A stretch of 64,000 nucleotides of DNA from Peribacillus sp. Bi96 (GCF_918698115.1 NZ_CAKKLV010000014.1:1-64000); one strand, 5' to 3'. Counted from the first letter of the stretch, positions 19,591-28,402 are shown. A program made the numbers and translations. Notes: generated by a model not told the origin, from the sequence alone.

Positions 19591-19664
19591 TTAAATTATA
19601 AAAGCCCTAGCGATGCTGGAACATCCTAGAGCGTGAAAACCAACTGATTTGGAGCTGATTGTAA
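19591..19664 (+). other. Possible structured RNA leader before the GIY-YIG gene
   Basis: A short hairpin (CTA..GATG, loop CTGGAA, CATC..TAG) lies at 19607-19629, just after another perfect stem, ACCAAT/ATTGGT, at 19566-19586. Such folds precede intron-borne homing endonucleases, but I could not identify the conserved P, Q, R and S segments of a group I intron. Confidence 0.25.
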
Positions 19665-20687
19665 TTGAATAATAACATAGTTAAAAGTAGAAAAAAAAGT
19701 GGGATTTATCAAATTCTCAATTTAAAAAATAATAAGGTTTATATCGGTCAAACTAATAATTTGTTATATAGAAGATCTCAACACTTTAGAAGTTTGAAAG
19801 ATAATAAGCATTACAATAACTATTTGCAAAGAGCCTTTAATAAATTTGGTGAAAAATTATTTGTTTTTGAAGTATTGGAATATTGCTGTACTGAAGAACT
19901 AAATGTACGTGAAAGATACTGGATTGAGGAAAAAAAAAGTGAGTATTCGGATAAAGGCTACAATGCGACATATGCAGTTACATTGTTTAATAAGTATGAC
20001 AACAACAGAAAGGTCAATATAAGTAAAAGAAAACCAAACCTAGTAAATTTCACTGACGATGTAAAAAGAAAAATATCGGAATCAAATAAGAATAGATTTA
20101 AAGAAAATCCTGAGATGTTAATTTATCTGTCTGAAGCTAAAAGTACTATTGCTGTTGATGTAGTTAAAGATATAAAAACTATGCTTTATAATGATGTGAA
20201 TATTAAGGAAATTGCCGAGTTGACTAATGTTGGAATAGATAAGATAAACCATATATCCAATATAAATTCATTCAGTCACATTCTACCTCAATATAATTAT
20301 TACATTAAAAATCGTCATACTATTCATCAGTTTAGAAATGCTAAGAAAGTAATGTCAATGTATCGTAATGGTTGCACGTATAGAGAAATTGGAGAAGCCT
20401 TAGAATTACATCAAAGGAATGCTATTAGAATAGTAAACAAGAATAAAACTATTCATGATGATAGGTGTAGACTTAATTGTATAAATCGAAGTTTGAGAAA
20501 ACAGTACTCTATTATTAAAACATTGCAAACGATGGGTAAAAATAGTGTGCAAATATCGAAGCTGTTAAGATTTTCTAGACCCCAAGTGTGTAAAATACTT
20601 AATCGTAATGAGCCAAACATAGTTACTTCATTAGAGGGGAACAGAGGAAAAATAAAACCATTCAAAGTATTATCTTATATTATTTAG
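19665..20687 (+). CDS. GIY-YIG homing endonuclease
   Basis: The 340-residue protein has the GIY-YIG nuclease domain at about residues 12-95: GIYQI, then VYIGQT ten residues on, the catalytic arginine in RRSQHF, and the metal-binding glutamate region VFEVLEYC. The rest is basic and asparagine-rich, with helix-turn-helix-like modules (TYREIGEALELHQRNAIRIV; NSVQISKLLRFSRPQVCKIL) as in intron-encoded or free-standing homing enzymes. TTG start, with GGAG 10 nt upstream. It is flanked by a broken HNH gene and a full HNH gene, so it appears to be inserted into or beside a phage HNH-terminase locus. The base composition is more AT-rich than its neighbours. Confidence 0.8.
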   Translation: MNNNIVKSRKKSGIYQILNLKNNKVYIGQTNNLLYRRSQHFRSLKDNKHYNNYLQRAFNKFGEKLFVFEVLEYCCTEELNVRERYWIEEKKSEYSDKGYNATYAVTLFNKYDNNRKVNISKRKPNLVNFTDDVKRKISESNKNRFKENPEMLIYLSEAKSTIAVDVVKDIKTMLYNDVNIKEIAELTNVGIDKINHISNINSFSHILPQYNYYIKNRHTIHQFRNAKKVMSMYRNGCTYREIGEALELHQRNAIRIVNKNKTIHDDRCRLNCINRSLRKQYSIIKTLQTMGKNSVQISKLLRFSRPQVCKILNRNEPNIVTSLEGNRGKIKPFKVLSYII

Positions 20688-20727
20688 CATCCTAACTTTA
20701 GGGTGTTATTTTTTTGGAGATGATGTC

Positions 20728-21045
20728 GTGGTATCCGAATACACAACTAGAGAACAACAAAGAGACTTTTACAAAAGCAATGCTTGGCGTGGTAATAACG
20801 GACTGAGAGAACAAGCATTAAGAAGGGATGGATATGAATGTGTTATGTGTCGTGAAGAAGGGAAGGTCACTACCAGAGACCATGCAACACTTGAAGTAGA
20901 CCATATATTTGAAATTGAGATTCATCCAGAAAAAGCTCATGATTTAGATTCATTGCGAACGTTGTGCAGGTATCATCATAATAAAAGACATAACCGTTTT
21001 GGATTCGTTAAAAAAGAAAAGAAATGGAACAATGAACGCTGGTAA
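20728..21045 (+). CDS. Phage-type HNH endonuclease
   Basis: This 105-residue protein has Cys pair C-V-M-C (around residue 40), the HNH core LEVDHIFEIEIHPE, and LRTLCRYHHNKRHNRF with the second cysteine region and terminal histidines. Proteins of this size next to small terminase genes assist cos-site cleavage during phage DNA packaging. The start is GTG with GGAG 8 nt upstream. A small terminase gene follows after 130 nt. Confidence 0.85.
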   Translation: MVSEYTTREQQRDFYKSNAWRGNNGLREQALRRDGYECVMCREEGKVTTRDHATLEVDHIFEIEIHPEKAHDLDSLRTLCRYHHNKRHNRFGFVKKEKKWNNERW

Positions 21046-21174
21046 TACCCCCCACCTAAAAATCTTTGCTAAATATTTTTTGTTTGGGACTGGACAGGGG
21101 CCTCTGCCGTCCAAAAAAAATCCAAAAAACCACCGTTATAATAGCTGGGTAAAAAAAAGAGGGGGGGTGTTTTT

Positions 21175-21516
21175 GTGAGTAGAGTTGTAAAAATTTCAGA
21201 TTTGGAAAACCAATTGATGAACCGTATTGATCAAGACGATCTGATAGAAGTTGATAAGGTAATGCGGTATTTAGCGATTGTTAAACAAATTAGAAAGATT
21301 CAAATCACAATCAACAAAGGCGGCGTGATGACAACAACTATTAATGGAAATCAGGAATTCACTAAAGCAAATCCTGCCATAAATGAATTAAATAAGCTCA
21401 CAAAAACATTAATCACTCTAGAAAAATCTATTAAATTTGAAATGTTTAATGTAAAAGATATAACCAAAGATGATGAGAAGGATAATGACGGACCAGAAGT
21501 CAGTGATTTATACTGA
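21175..21516 (+). CDS. Phage terminase small subunit, P27 family
   Basis: The 113-residue protein resembles P27-type small terminases: an N-terminal helical region (MSRVVKISDLENQLMNRID), the glycine-bearing central KGGVMTTTINGNQEFTKANP stretch, then LNELTK-type helices. The family recognises packaging sites and recruits the large subunit. No large subunit, portal or head gene follows; the attachment site is only 0.5 kb away. GAGGGGGGG before the start is an unusually long G-run ribosome site. Confidence 0.8.
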   Translation: MSRVVKISDLENQLMNRIDQDDLIEVDKVMRYLAIVKQIRKIQITINKGGVMTTTINGNQEFTKANPAINELNKLTKTLITLEKSIKFEMFNVKDITKDDEKDNDGPEVSDLY

Positions 21517-21538
21517 TACATCAGAAAGAAATCAAAAC

Positions 21539-21574
21539 AGCCTTACTTATTTTGAGTAGGGCTAATTTTTGTTT
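21539..21574 (+). terminator. Intrinsic terminator
   Basis: AGCCTTACT and AGTAGGGCT with a T-rich tail. The same hairpin type recurs at 23172, 30364 and 31372. Confidence 0.7.
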
Positions 21575-21590
21575 TCAAATGCAAATCATC

Positions 21591-21800
21591 CTAAATTATA
21601 GTAATAACCTTCTTAACTAACTCCGTAATATCATTATCATCGTTATAAACAACTTGATTTAATCGAAAATCCTTACGAGCTACAAAGTTACTTTTAATCT
21701 GTTGGATCCATATGCCACAACTGCAGCTGTCCAGTCTGGGTCTTTCTTGAAGTCATAGGCTGAGACAGAGAAGGTGCCACTTTGCAAGAAATTAGTTTCT
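21591..21800 (-). pseudogene. C-terminal gene relic, paralogous to 45513-45680
   Basis: The minus-strand frame NFVARKDFRLNQVVYNDDND...TELVKKV ends at a TAG (21593-21591). It aligns with the relic at 45.5 kb (SYVASEDFRIGQM.SNDDNDITVIVK). Upstream, SAYDFKKDPDWTAAVVAYG lies in another frame, so a frameshift is present. I do not recognise the family. From 21800 to 22027 there is only the short coding tail described under attachment copy 2. Confidence 0.45.
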
Positions 21801-22027
21801 TTTGCATGTAAGTATACCTTTAAATTTATGATCATACATTTTACTCTTTTCAGTTTATTTAATTAAATCGAGTACTATTATTCCCTTAATTACCTTCCTG
21901 AACACTTTAATTACCTTTTATTTATAGAAATGCCTTAGTAATGAATAAATATATTTTAATGTTTTTTCGAAAATGCTATTAAACAGGCATTTGTGATGTT
22001 TTATGATTTCTAGTAATGCTAAGAAGT

Positions 22028-22086
22028 ATGTTTAGAACACAAGTTCACCCATGGGAACGCGAACAATATATGTCTATGTATTAATA
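22028..22086 (+). repeat. Attachment-site copy 2: glnA 3' end
   Basis: It codes for [22 protein letters not shown] exactly as glnA does, with synonymous changes TTT for TTC and AGA for CGT. Upstream, 21966-22013 encodes FENAIKQAFVMF before a TAG, closely matching the tail before copy 3. Confidence 0.85.
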
Positions 22087-22090
22087 TCTC

Positions 22091-22124
22091 AAACCCTTGG
22101 CACCTCTGGTGTCGGGGGTTTTTT
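22091..22124 (+). terminator. Element-borne terminator after glnA copy 2
   Basis: AAACCCTTGGCACC and GGTGTCGGGGGTTT with a 6-T tail, at the same distance from the stop codon as the native glnA terminator. Confidence 0.8.
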
Positions 22125-22200
22125 CTATTTCGGGCATTCATTCATAAAATCTAATGAAGTTATCAACTGCCCGATAAATGCCCGAAAAAAATCAAAAAAA

Positions 22201-22896
22201 TTATTCAAGGACATTTTTCATATGCTCCTCGAATTTATCCATTGTGTCATGTTCAATTTTTTTACTAATATGTGAGTATACATCTGCTGTGATTTGCATA
22301 CTGCCATGACCTAAACGCTCTTGAATGTATTTCATGCTTGCGCCAGCCTCTAACTGTAATACTGCATGCGTATGTCGAGTAGAGTGAATAGGCAAAGAGG
22401 GAAGCTCTGCTTTTTTTAGGATACGAGCAAATGAATTAAAAAGGCTTGATTTTGGCATGTAGTTACCATCATTTCTGCATAATACTAAATTAAGTTCATG
22501 ATAGTAATCTTCTTGTAATGCCAATTTGTTTTGGTTTTGATACTACTTGTGAAAAAGTAAATCATTTGTAAGGGACTGACTTATTGTGATTACACGTTTT
22601 GAATGATAAGTTTTAACATCGCCAAAGATTTTACTTTGATCCTTACTTGCTTCTTGAAAATCAAGAGATTTATTAATATTAATTGTTTTTTCTTTTAGGT
22701 CAATGTCTTTCCATTGTAAGGCGGCTGCTTCACCTTTACGTAGACCGGTTTCAATAAGGACTTTATAAAATATCCAGTAAATATATCCATATTCATAGTC
22801 TGCTTTTAAAAAGCTAGAAATATTTTCCGAATCGATAAACTTTAGTTCACTGTTTTTATGTTCACCTTTAATCGTAACTCCAGAGCAAGGGTTCAT
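22201..22896 (-). pseudogene. Tyrosine integrase relic 2 (N-terminus missing, internal TAG)
   Basis: On the minus strand 232 codons form the catalytic part of a Tn916/phage-type integrase: box I arginine in ETGLRKGEAAALQW, HxxR in HSTRHTHAVLQLEAG, the LGHGSMQIT histidine and the nucleophile in DVYSHISKK. A TAG at 22545-22543 interrupts it in frame, and the N-terminal arm-binding and core-binding domains are absent. The C-terminal end lies 115 nt from attachment copy 2, as expected for an element integrase next to its site. Confidence 0.85.
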
Positions 22897-22922
22897 TAAA
22901 TATAGGGGAGGTTGATTATTTC

Positions 22923-23165
22923 TTAAATAAAAAACCTATCCTAGATGAATATCAGGTTGAAGAGTTTGAAAACAACATTCATTATGCAATGGAATATCAT
23001 TTACCGATAAGATTTAGATTACATAACGAGGGAAATCCACAAGAATAGCATGGTTATTGTGTGTACATTCATCCTGTCACGAAAGAGTTAAGCATTCAGA
23101 TGAGAGATAGTTCCTTTGAGAAAATCCGGTTTGATGAGATTATTGGTGTAACTGTGGAGGATTAA
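22923..23165 (+). pseudogene. YolD-like protein relic with in-frame TAG
   Basis: The frame reads KPILDEYQVEEFENNIHYAM and later IHPVTKELSIQMRDSSFEKI with the terminal FDEIIGVTVED, the YolD-like family pattern. A TAG at 23046-23048 interrupts it, and the N-terminus has lost its start. YolD-like genes usually accompany Y-family polymerase (UvrX) genes in Bacillus phages and mobile elements; none is present here. Confidence 0.75.
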
Positions 23166-23171
23166 AATAAA

Positions 23172-23207
23172 AAAGCCCTTACTCACTTTGAGTAGGGGCT
23201 ATTTTAT
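23172..23207 (+). terminator. Intrinsic terminator after the YolD relic
   Basis: AAGCCCTTACTC and GAGTAGGGGCT with a T-rich tail. Confidence 0.75.
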
Positions 23208-23218
23208 GCTTTAGGGCT

Positions 23219-23245
23219 ATGAACTAACAGGTCAGTTTAGTTGAA
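23219..23245. repeat. Short palindromic motif AACTAA...TTAGTT, copy 1
   Basis: GAACTAACAGGTCAGTTTAG continuing TTGAA. The arms AACTAA and TTTAGTT are inverted. Related copies are at 31449-31475 and 32020-32039. Confidence 0.45.
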
Positions 23246-23290
23246 AATGTTATTATCCAAAATATCAACAAGATACTCTTGGTTTTTCCT

Positions 23291-23319
23291 GCATAAAACC
23301 CTTCAATTTGTTAATAATA
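23291..23319 (+). promoter_or_regulatory. Candidate sigma-G promoter of the germinant receptor operon
   Basis: GCATA (-35) is separated by 17 nt from AATAATA (-10), which matches the sigma-G pattern except for the first -10 base. Forespore expression is what GerA-type operons need. Confidence 0.45.
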
Positions 23320-23351
23320 TGCATATCTTAAAATCAAAGGAGTGAAGTCTA

Positions 23352-24827
23352 CTGAAAAGATATTCATTATTTAAAAAGCAAAAGATTCAAAAATCTACAG
23401 ACTTCTCTGATGTACTCAAACATCTGCAAAAGTCAAAGGATTTTACAAGCTTTACACTCGATTTTGAAAATGAAGTATACTGTGTATCTTTTTTCGATAC
23501 GTTAATTGATAAAGATATATTGCATAGAGATCTCCTTCCTTTTTTACATACAAATTCTTCAACTCTAGAAGGGCTCGTACACAAGTTGCCAATAGAAGGG
23601 CTTGTTTTTACGAAAAATCCTGTTGAACTCCAAAATCAACTGTTGATGGGGTTTATATCTATTACATTTAATATTCAATCTCATCAAGCAGTTTTAGTTA
23701 AAGCAGCAAATAACACTTCGAGGCAAGTTACACTGCCAGAGGTAGAGTTCAGTGTTGTCGGTCCGAAAGAAGCACTGGTCGAATCACTCGATACGAATTT
23801 ATATTTAATCCGAAAACGGCTTCCAATTGCAGAACTTGCTGTTGAAGAAATAATTGTTGGTAAGTTATCTAAAACAAGAGTGGCTGTGATCCATATAGAA
23901 GGAATTGCAAATAGAGAGAATGTAGAAACAGTGATTCAGCGCATTACTGATTTAAAGGTTAATCAAATAATTGATAGCTCCTATATTTCACAAATGATTG
24001 AAGATAATAAGCATTCTCCGTTTCCCCAATTTATCGATACAGAACGGCCAGATCGATTGGCTGCAGTCCTTGGAGAAGGAAAAGTGGTGATTTTAGTCGA
24101 CGGGGCTCCGCATGGTTTACTTGGTCCTTCCACTTTCGTAGAATACTTTGCGGCATTCGAAGATTATTTTCTCAACTGGACAATTGCCTCATTCTTTCGC
24201 CTTATTCGTTTTTTTGCTGTATTGTTTTCCATCTTAGTGACACCTATATATGTCGCAGTTCTCACCTATCATTATGAGTTAATCCCAAAGGATTTAGTCA
24301 GTACACTTGTGATTTCACGTAGCGGAATTCCATTTCCACCGATTTTAGAAGCATTAATCTTGGAATTAGTCATTGAACTTCTTCGTGAGGCTGGAGCTAG
24401 ACTGCCGACTAAAGTAGGTCAGACAATAGGTATCGTAGGCGGTATTGTAATTGGAACGGCATCTGTTGAAGCAGGGCTAACAAGTAATGTATTATTAATT
24501 CTTGTTGCATTGTCGGCTCTTGGTTCTTTTACTACACCTGTTTATCAAATGGGTAATACCATTCGCCTAATTCGATTTCCTCTTCTTCTCATGGCTTATT
24601 TTATAGGATTAATAGGTATATCAATCAGTTTTTGTTTTTTGCTTGTACATTTATTGAGGCTTACTTCCTTAGGGAGGCCATTTCTTGAACCAATTTATCC
24701 GCCAAGGATTTATGATATGCGAGATGCCCTGATTCGTTTACCATTTTTTCTTCAGGCTAAACGTCCAATTGAAGTTCAGACGGAAGACACTATCCGATTA
24801 GAACCCAAGGAAGATTCTAAGGACTAA
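23352..24827 (+). CDS. Spore germinant receptor A subunit (GerAA/GerKA family)
   Basis: The 491-residue protein has the soluble N-terminal domain typical of GerA A-subunits (TDFSDVLKHLQKSKDF, then VEEIIVGKLSKTRVAVIHIEG, RPDRLAAVLGEGKVVILVDG), five to six membrane helices (about 290-450), the conserved VTPIYVAVLTYHYELIPKDL and FPPILEALILELVIELLREA stretch and a charged tail. The best start is CTG at 23352: AAAGGAG lies 9 nt upstream, and the next standard start (TTG 23520) would delete conserved N-terminal sequence. With the next two genes it forms an inner-membrane receptor that responds to nutrients in the dormant spore. Confidence 0.9.
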   Translation: MKRYSLFKKQKIQKSTDFSDVLKHLQKSKDFTSFTLDFENEVYCVSFFDTLIDKDILHRDLLPFLHTNSSTLEGLVHKLPIEGLVFTKNPVELQNQLLMGFISITFNIQSHQAVLVKAANNTSRQVTLPEVEFSVVGPKEALVESLDTNLYLIRKRLPIAELAVEEIIVGKLSKTRVAVIHIEGIANRENVETVIQRITDLKVNQIIDSSYISQMIEDNKHSPFPQFIDTERPDRLAAVLGEGKVVILVDGAPHGLLGPSTFVEYFAAFEDYFLNWTIASFFRLIRFFAVLFSILVTPIYVAVLTYHYELIPKDLVSTLVISRSGIPFPPILEALILELVIELLREAGARLPTKVGQTIGIVGGIVIGTASVEAGLTSNVLLILVALSALGSFTTPVYQMGNTIRLIRFPLLLMAYFIGLIGISISFCFLLVHLLRLTSLGRPFLEPIYPPRIYDMRDALIRLPFFLQAKRPIEVQTEDTIRLEPKEDSKD

Positions 24828-24848
24828 GTGAAAATGGAGGTTTAATAC

Positions 24849-25934
24849 ATGGCCGCTAAGAGTGATCAAATCTCAACATTTCTTGTCTTTTTTTTAATCA
24901 TTAAAATCCAGATAGGCGTAGGGATTCTGGGATATCAGAGGATAATCATTCAATCTGCTGGCAATGATGCTTGGATAGCTGTCATTATAAGCGGAATAAT
25001 ATATTCATTTGGCATTTGGGGTATGTACAAAGTATTAAATTGTCACGATATGGATCTTATAGGCATACAGAAACGCCTATTTGGTAAGTGGCTTGGCGGT
25101 TTACTAAATATCATCTGGATACTTTATTGGCTGATGGTAGGTATTTCTGTTTTAAGATCCTATCTTGAAATAGTTCAATCATGGGTCTTCCCTCAAATAA
25201 ACACATGGTTAGTGACCTCCATATTTGCTTTATTAATTTATTATGTGGTTTTAGGAGGATTTAGAGTAGTCACCGGTATTTGTTTTTTAGGGATCTGTAT
25301 ACCTTCTTATTTAATTCTAACTTTTTATTTCCCACTAGAGTATACTCATTTTCGCAACCTATTACCAATATGGAATCATTCTTTTCAAGACTTAGCCCTT
25401 GCATCTAAGCAAATGTCATATAGCTATTTAGGCGTGTCCACTTTAATGATGTATTATCCATTGATTAAGAATCGAAAAAGTTCACAAAAGTGGGCGCAAC
25501 TAGGAAATCTCACTACTGTTTTAGTTTATTTGTTCATAACTATTTTGACGATAGGGTTTTACAGTGAAGGCCAAATCAGTAGATATATTTGGGCAACTTT
25601 GTCCTTTTGGGGCATTGTAAAAATGCCTTTTGTTGAACGGTTTGAGTACATAGGTATCGCTACATGGGTCTTAGTTTTAGTTCCTAGTGTATGTCTCTAT
25701 ATATGGGTTTCTGCAAGAGGGATTTCACAATACTTTAATATAGAGCAGAAAAAAATTTATGCTCTTTTATTAATATTATTGGTTGTGATAACAAATCTAA
25801 TTAAAGCTAGGAAAATGATTAATCAAATTACGGATTACGTTGCAAATATAGGATTGATTATGGAAATTCCTTATGTCTTATTTCTAGTTTGTTTATCTAC
25901 TGTCATTTCAAAAAAGAGGAAGATTAAAAAATGA
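24849..25934 (+). CDS. Spore germinant receptor B subunit (GerAB family permease)
   Basis: This 361-residue protein has ten membrane helices in the APC-superfamily arrangement of GerAB proteins. Signature segments are IQIGVGILGYQRIIIQSAGNDAW near the start and VVLGGFRVVTGICFLGICIPSY in the middle. The B subunit binds the germinant. AATGGAGG is well placed for the ATG. It lies 21 nt after the A subunit, and its stop overlaps the C-subunit start (ATGA). Confidence 0.92.
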   Translation: MAAKSDQISTFLVFFLIIKIQIGVGILGYQRIIIQSAGNDAWIAVIISGIIYSFGIWGMYKVLNCHDMDLIGIQKRLFGKWLGGLLNIIWILYWLMVGISVLRSYLEIVQSWVFPQINTWLVTSIFALLIYYVVLGGFRVVTGICFLGICIPSYLILTFYFPLEYTHFRNLLPIWNHSFQDLALASKQMSYSYLGVSTLMMYYPLIKNRKSSQKWAQLGNLTTVLVYLFITILTIGFYSEGQISRYIWATLSFWGIVKMPFVERFEYIGIATWVLVLVPSVCLYIWVSARGISQYFNIEQKKIYALLLILLVVITNLIKARKMINQITDYVANIGLIMEIPYVLFLVCLSTVISKKRKIKK

Positions 25935-27019
25935 GAATTTTATTCAAGAAATTGGCCTTAATACTTCTTTCAATTAGTATTCTCTCAAGTTGTATGGGGG
26001 TAGATAGCAAAGTGCTCGATGAAATAAATATGGCTACAGCCATAGGATATGATTATGTAGATGAGACTCATTTCAAAGCTATTGCTGTGACACCGATGTA
26101 TTATCCTGATAAAACCATTAAAAATGTTACCTTTAGTTCGAAATCATCACTTAGTAAAGACGTCCGAGATGAGATGAATCAGCAATCTGAAAGACCTATC
26201 TACAGCGGAAAATTAGAGGTGGTATTATATGAAAAAAAGCTTGCAAAGCAAGGGATATTCCATCTAATTGATACATTACTCAGGGACCCTTCAATTGGAA
26301 CTACTTTGAATCTCGGCATTGTCGAAGGAAGTACGAAGGATGTGTTAAGCCAGCAGTTTGGCAACATAGATAAAGGAATTTATTTATCTAAAACAATTGA
26401 ACAAAATATAGAATCGGGTATGCTTCCTAAAAATAACCTCCATCTTTTTTTGTATGCGTATTATTCAGAAGGAATGGATCCATTTTTACCTATCATTAAA
26501 GCATTGGATGGGAAAGTTATTATTAAAGGGAATGCCATGTTTAATAGTAAAGGGGAATACGTGTATCAGACTAAGAGCCGTGAAAATGTTATTTTCAAAA
26601 TGTTATTTGAAGATACAACAAATAAGGAGGGTTTCTCTACAAAAATTGATGGGAAAGAATTTGCTTCCGTCAATAATATAATAACAAAAAGGTCTTACAA
26701 GATTTCAAAGCCGATGACAGATACTCCAATAACGATCAAACTCGAGATAAAGGCAATGTTACGAGAATATACCGGTAAAGAAATAAATCCTAAAATGATT
26801 AAAATTATAGAAGATAAAATGTCAAAATATGTGAAGGGACGCTCGGAAGATTTAGTGCGAAATTTTCAAAAACTACATGTTGACCCTCTAGGGGTTGGCG
26901 AACAAGTACGAACAAGGACAAGAAGCTGGGATAAGAAAAAATGGGATGAAATTTATACTTCTATCCCGATAAATGTGGAGGCTAAAGTTGAAATTTTGGA
27001 ATCTGGTGTGGTGGAGTAA
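25931..27019 (+). CDS. Spore germinant receptor C subunit (Ger(x)C lipoprotein)
   Basis: The 362-residue lipoprotein has signal peptide and lipobox LSSC (lipidation at Cys21), then the GerC signature around VLDEINMATAIGYDYVD. Domain-2 and domain-3 elements follow: LIDTLLRDPSIGTTLNLGIVEG, KGNAMFNSKGEYV, and the C-terminal ISIEVE-like strand NVEAKVEILESG. GerC lipoproteins sit on the outer face of the spore inner membrane and are needed for receptor function. In the same frame after the stop, a coil-forming stretch continues (27020-27178). Confidence 0.92.
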   Translation: MRILFKKLALILLSISILSSCMGVDSKVLDEINMATAIGYDYVDETHFKAIAVTPMYYPDKTIKNVTFSSKSSLSKDVRDEMNQQSERPIYSGKLEVVLYEKKLAKQGIFHLIDTLLRDPSIGTTLNLGIVEGSTKDVLSQQFGNIDKGIYLSKTIEQNIESGMLPKNNLHLFLYAYYSEGMDPFLPIIKALDGKVIIKGNAMFNSKGEYVYQTKSRENVIFKMLFEDTTNKEGFSTKIDGKEFASVNNIITKRSYKISKPMTDTPITIKLEIKAMLREYTGKEINPKMIKIIEDKMSKYVKGRSEDLVRNFQKLHVDPLGVGEQVRTRTRSWDKKKWDEIYTSIPINVEAKVEILESGVVE

Positions 27020-27178
27020 GAAATTAAAGTCATAAAGGATAGAGAAGCCGAACGTCTGATAAGAAGAATCAAAGAAGTTGAAGAGAATGTAACTGAGATA
27101 CAACTATTGCTCGCTAAAATTACGGGCAACTTTAAACGTGGTAACGAGAAACTTAGTCGAAATAAAAAAATAAATTAA
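27020..27178 (+). other. Open frame directly after the GerC stop
   Basis: The frame of gerC continues for 52 codons after its TAA with charged, coiled-coil-like sequence (DREAERLIRRIKEVEENVTE, IQLLLAKITGNFKRG). There is no ATG, GTG or TTG start, only GGTGGAG before ATT. It may be the remains of a separate small gene, or an extension cut off by a new stop. Confidence 0.3.
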
Positions 27179-27337
27179 GACATTTGCGGCACAGTTCGAA
27201 TAAACCATGACATAAAAAAAAGTAACTATTCTCTGACAAATAGTCACTCAGGGAAAAAAAGGAGTTTGCACAAAGGTTTAATATTCAAAATATATGCTGG
27301 CATACAAATGAGGTTCCCAAAAAATATTCACGGAAAC

Positions 27338-27802
27338 TTATAACCGTTCGCCATAAAGTTCTTTTTCTTCATTTGGATGAAAAAGAGTGAATCCTTTTGA
27401 ACAAAATAAAAACCGTCTATCTATCTCGAATCCAGCTTTATTCAAAATTTCTAATGTGCCATGGGGACCTGTTCCAGAGTAACCACAACTACAACCAGAA
27501 AGGTGTAGTTCATTTCCTTTTTTGTCTATAAGAATAAGATCACTATCGACCAAAATATTGGCGTTATTAATTTCTTTAAAGATTTTTGCAATTTTAAAAC
27601 GGTCAAACTGATCTTTAACAGCTTCAAATAACGCAACACTTTTATGAGTAACACCGCGATCTTCACCATAATCTTTAATGACAAATACTTCTCTTTCATA
27701 CGATTTCTTATATGAGTGGTACTTTTGGTAAGTAGCGCCATTGGTTGTACAAATAATTGGCTTATCACTATTATGTTTTTTATTCGAGGATTTATTAAAC
27801 AT
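27338..27802 (-). CDS. Hypothetical protein with GCSCGYSGTGP motif
   Basis: This 154-residue soluble protein begins at an ATG with AGGAGGG 7 nt upstream. Its N-terminus is basic and lysine/serine-rich. The C-terminal half contains LILIDKKGNELHLSGCSCGY then SGTGPHGTLEILNKAGFEID. The C-x-C plus glycine-rich loop followed by an amphipathic helix recalls small nucleotide- or metal-binding modules, but I do not recognise a family. It is convergent with the germination operon. One cysteine also follows at LFCSKGF. Confidence 0.55.
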   Translation of the reverse strand: MFNKSSNKKHNSDKPIICTTNGATYQKYHSYKKSYEREVFVIKDYGEDRGVTHKSVALFEAVKDQFDRFKIAKIFKEINNANILVDSDLILIDKKGNELHLSGCSCGYSGTGPHGTLEILNKAGFEIDRRFLFCSKGFTLFHPNEEKELYGERL

Positions 27803-28402
27803 TGCATCCCTCCTAACTAGATTTTATTAAGTTTATTAAGGGAAAAAGGATATTAGTACAAACAATCTGGTAAAATGCTAAAAATTTCATTTTCTCTTAG
27901 CATCGTTAAATGGATTTAAAAACAAACAAAACTATTATGGCATAAGAATGATGCTAAATTGAATTGATTTTACAAACCTTGGAAATCAGCTTAAAGAGTT
28001 TTTCTAACCTGCTAGGACGTGCCGAAATCAGGTTAACCGTAAGCTATACCATTGAGGAAAAATGGAAGTTAGGAGTAGAGGCATCAAAGAACTATCCGAG
28101 CTTAGAAGTATTGTGAACAGCCAAAAGACGGTGACAACTAAACGGTTAAAACCATTGTTCGATGAAATTCAAAGATCATATATTCAAACAGCCAATAAGG
28201 TTAAAAGCCAGAAAGAAACCATTAAGAAAATTAATTCAAATTACTGTGTGGCAAATTCAAAGGCGGCTAGGTTATCGGTACCTGTCCAGACCCATGAGGA
28301 ACTTAAAAAGGCCCATTAAGATTTAAAGTCCAAAAATATAGAAGTGAAAGAGCTTCACCAATTTAAATACAATAGGGCCAAATAAAAGGGAGGTTGGAAA
28401 GT
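27803..28402 (+). other. Decayed stretch with an unrecognised fragment
   Basis: An open frame at 28062-28319 (ELRSIVNSQKTVTTKRLKPL onward) and an adjacent frame ending YTIEEKWKLGVEASK look like pieces of one lysine-rich, helical protein split by a frameshift. There is no ribosome site and no recognisable family. Confidence 0.25.

Larger units (their letters stand above)
17676..22086. mobile_element. Decayed integrative element A at glnA
   Basis: The segment is bounded by glnA 3'-end copies 1 and 2. It starts with a minus-strand integrase relic next to the attachment site and ends with HNH, GIY-YIG and small-terminase genes. The order integrase at one end and terminase small subunit at the other resembles phage-inducible islands, but no replication or control genes remain. 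Confidence 0.65.

Noticed and set aside
19591..19664. Group I intron upstream of the GIY-YIG gene
   Set aside because: I looked for the conserved P, Q, R and S core segments on both sides of the endonuclease gene and did not find them, so the region is kept only as a possible structured leader.
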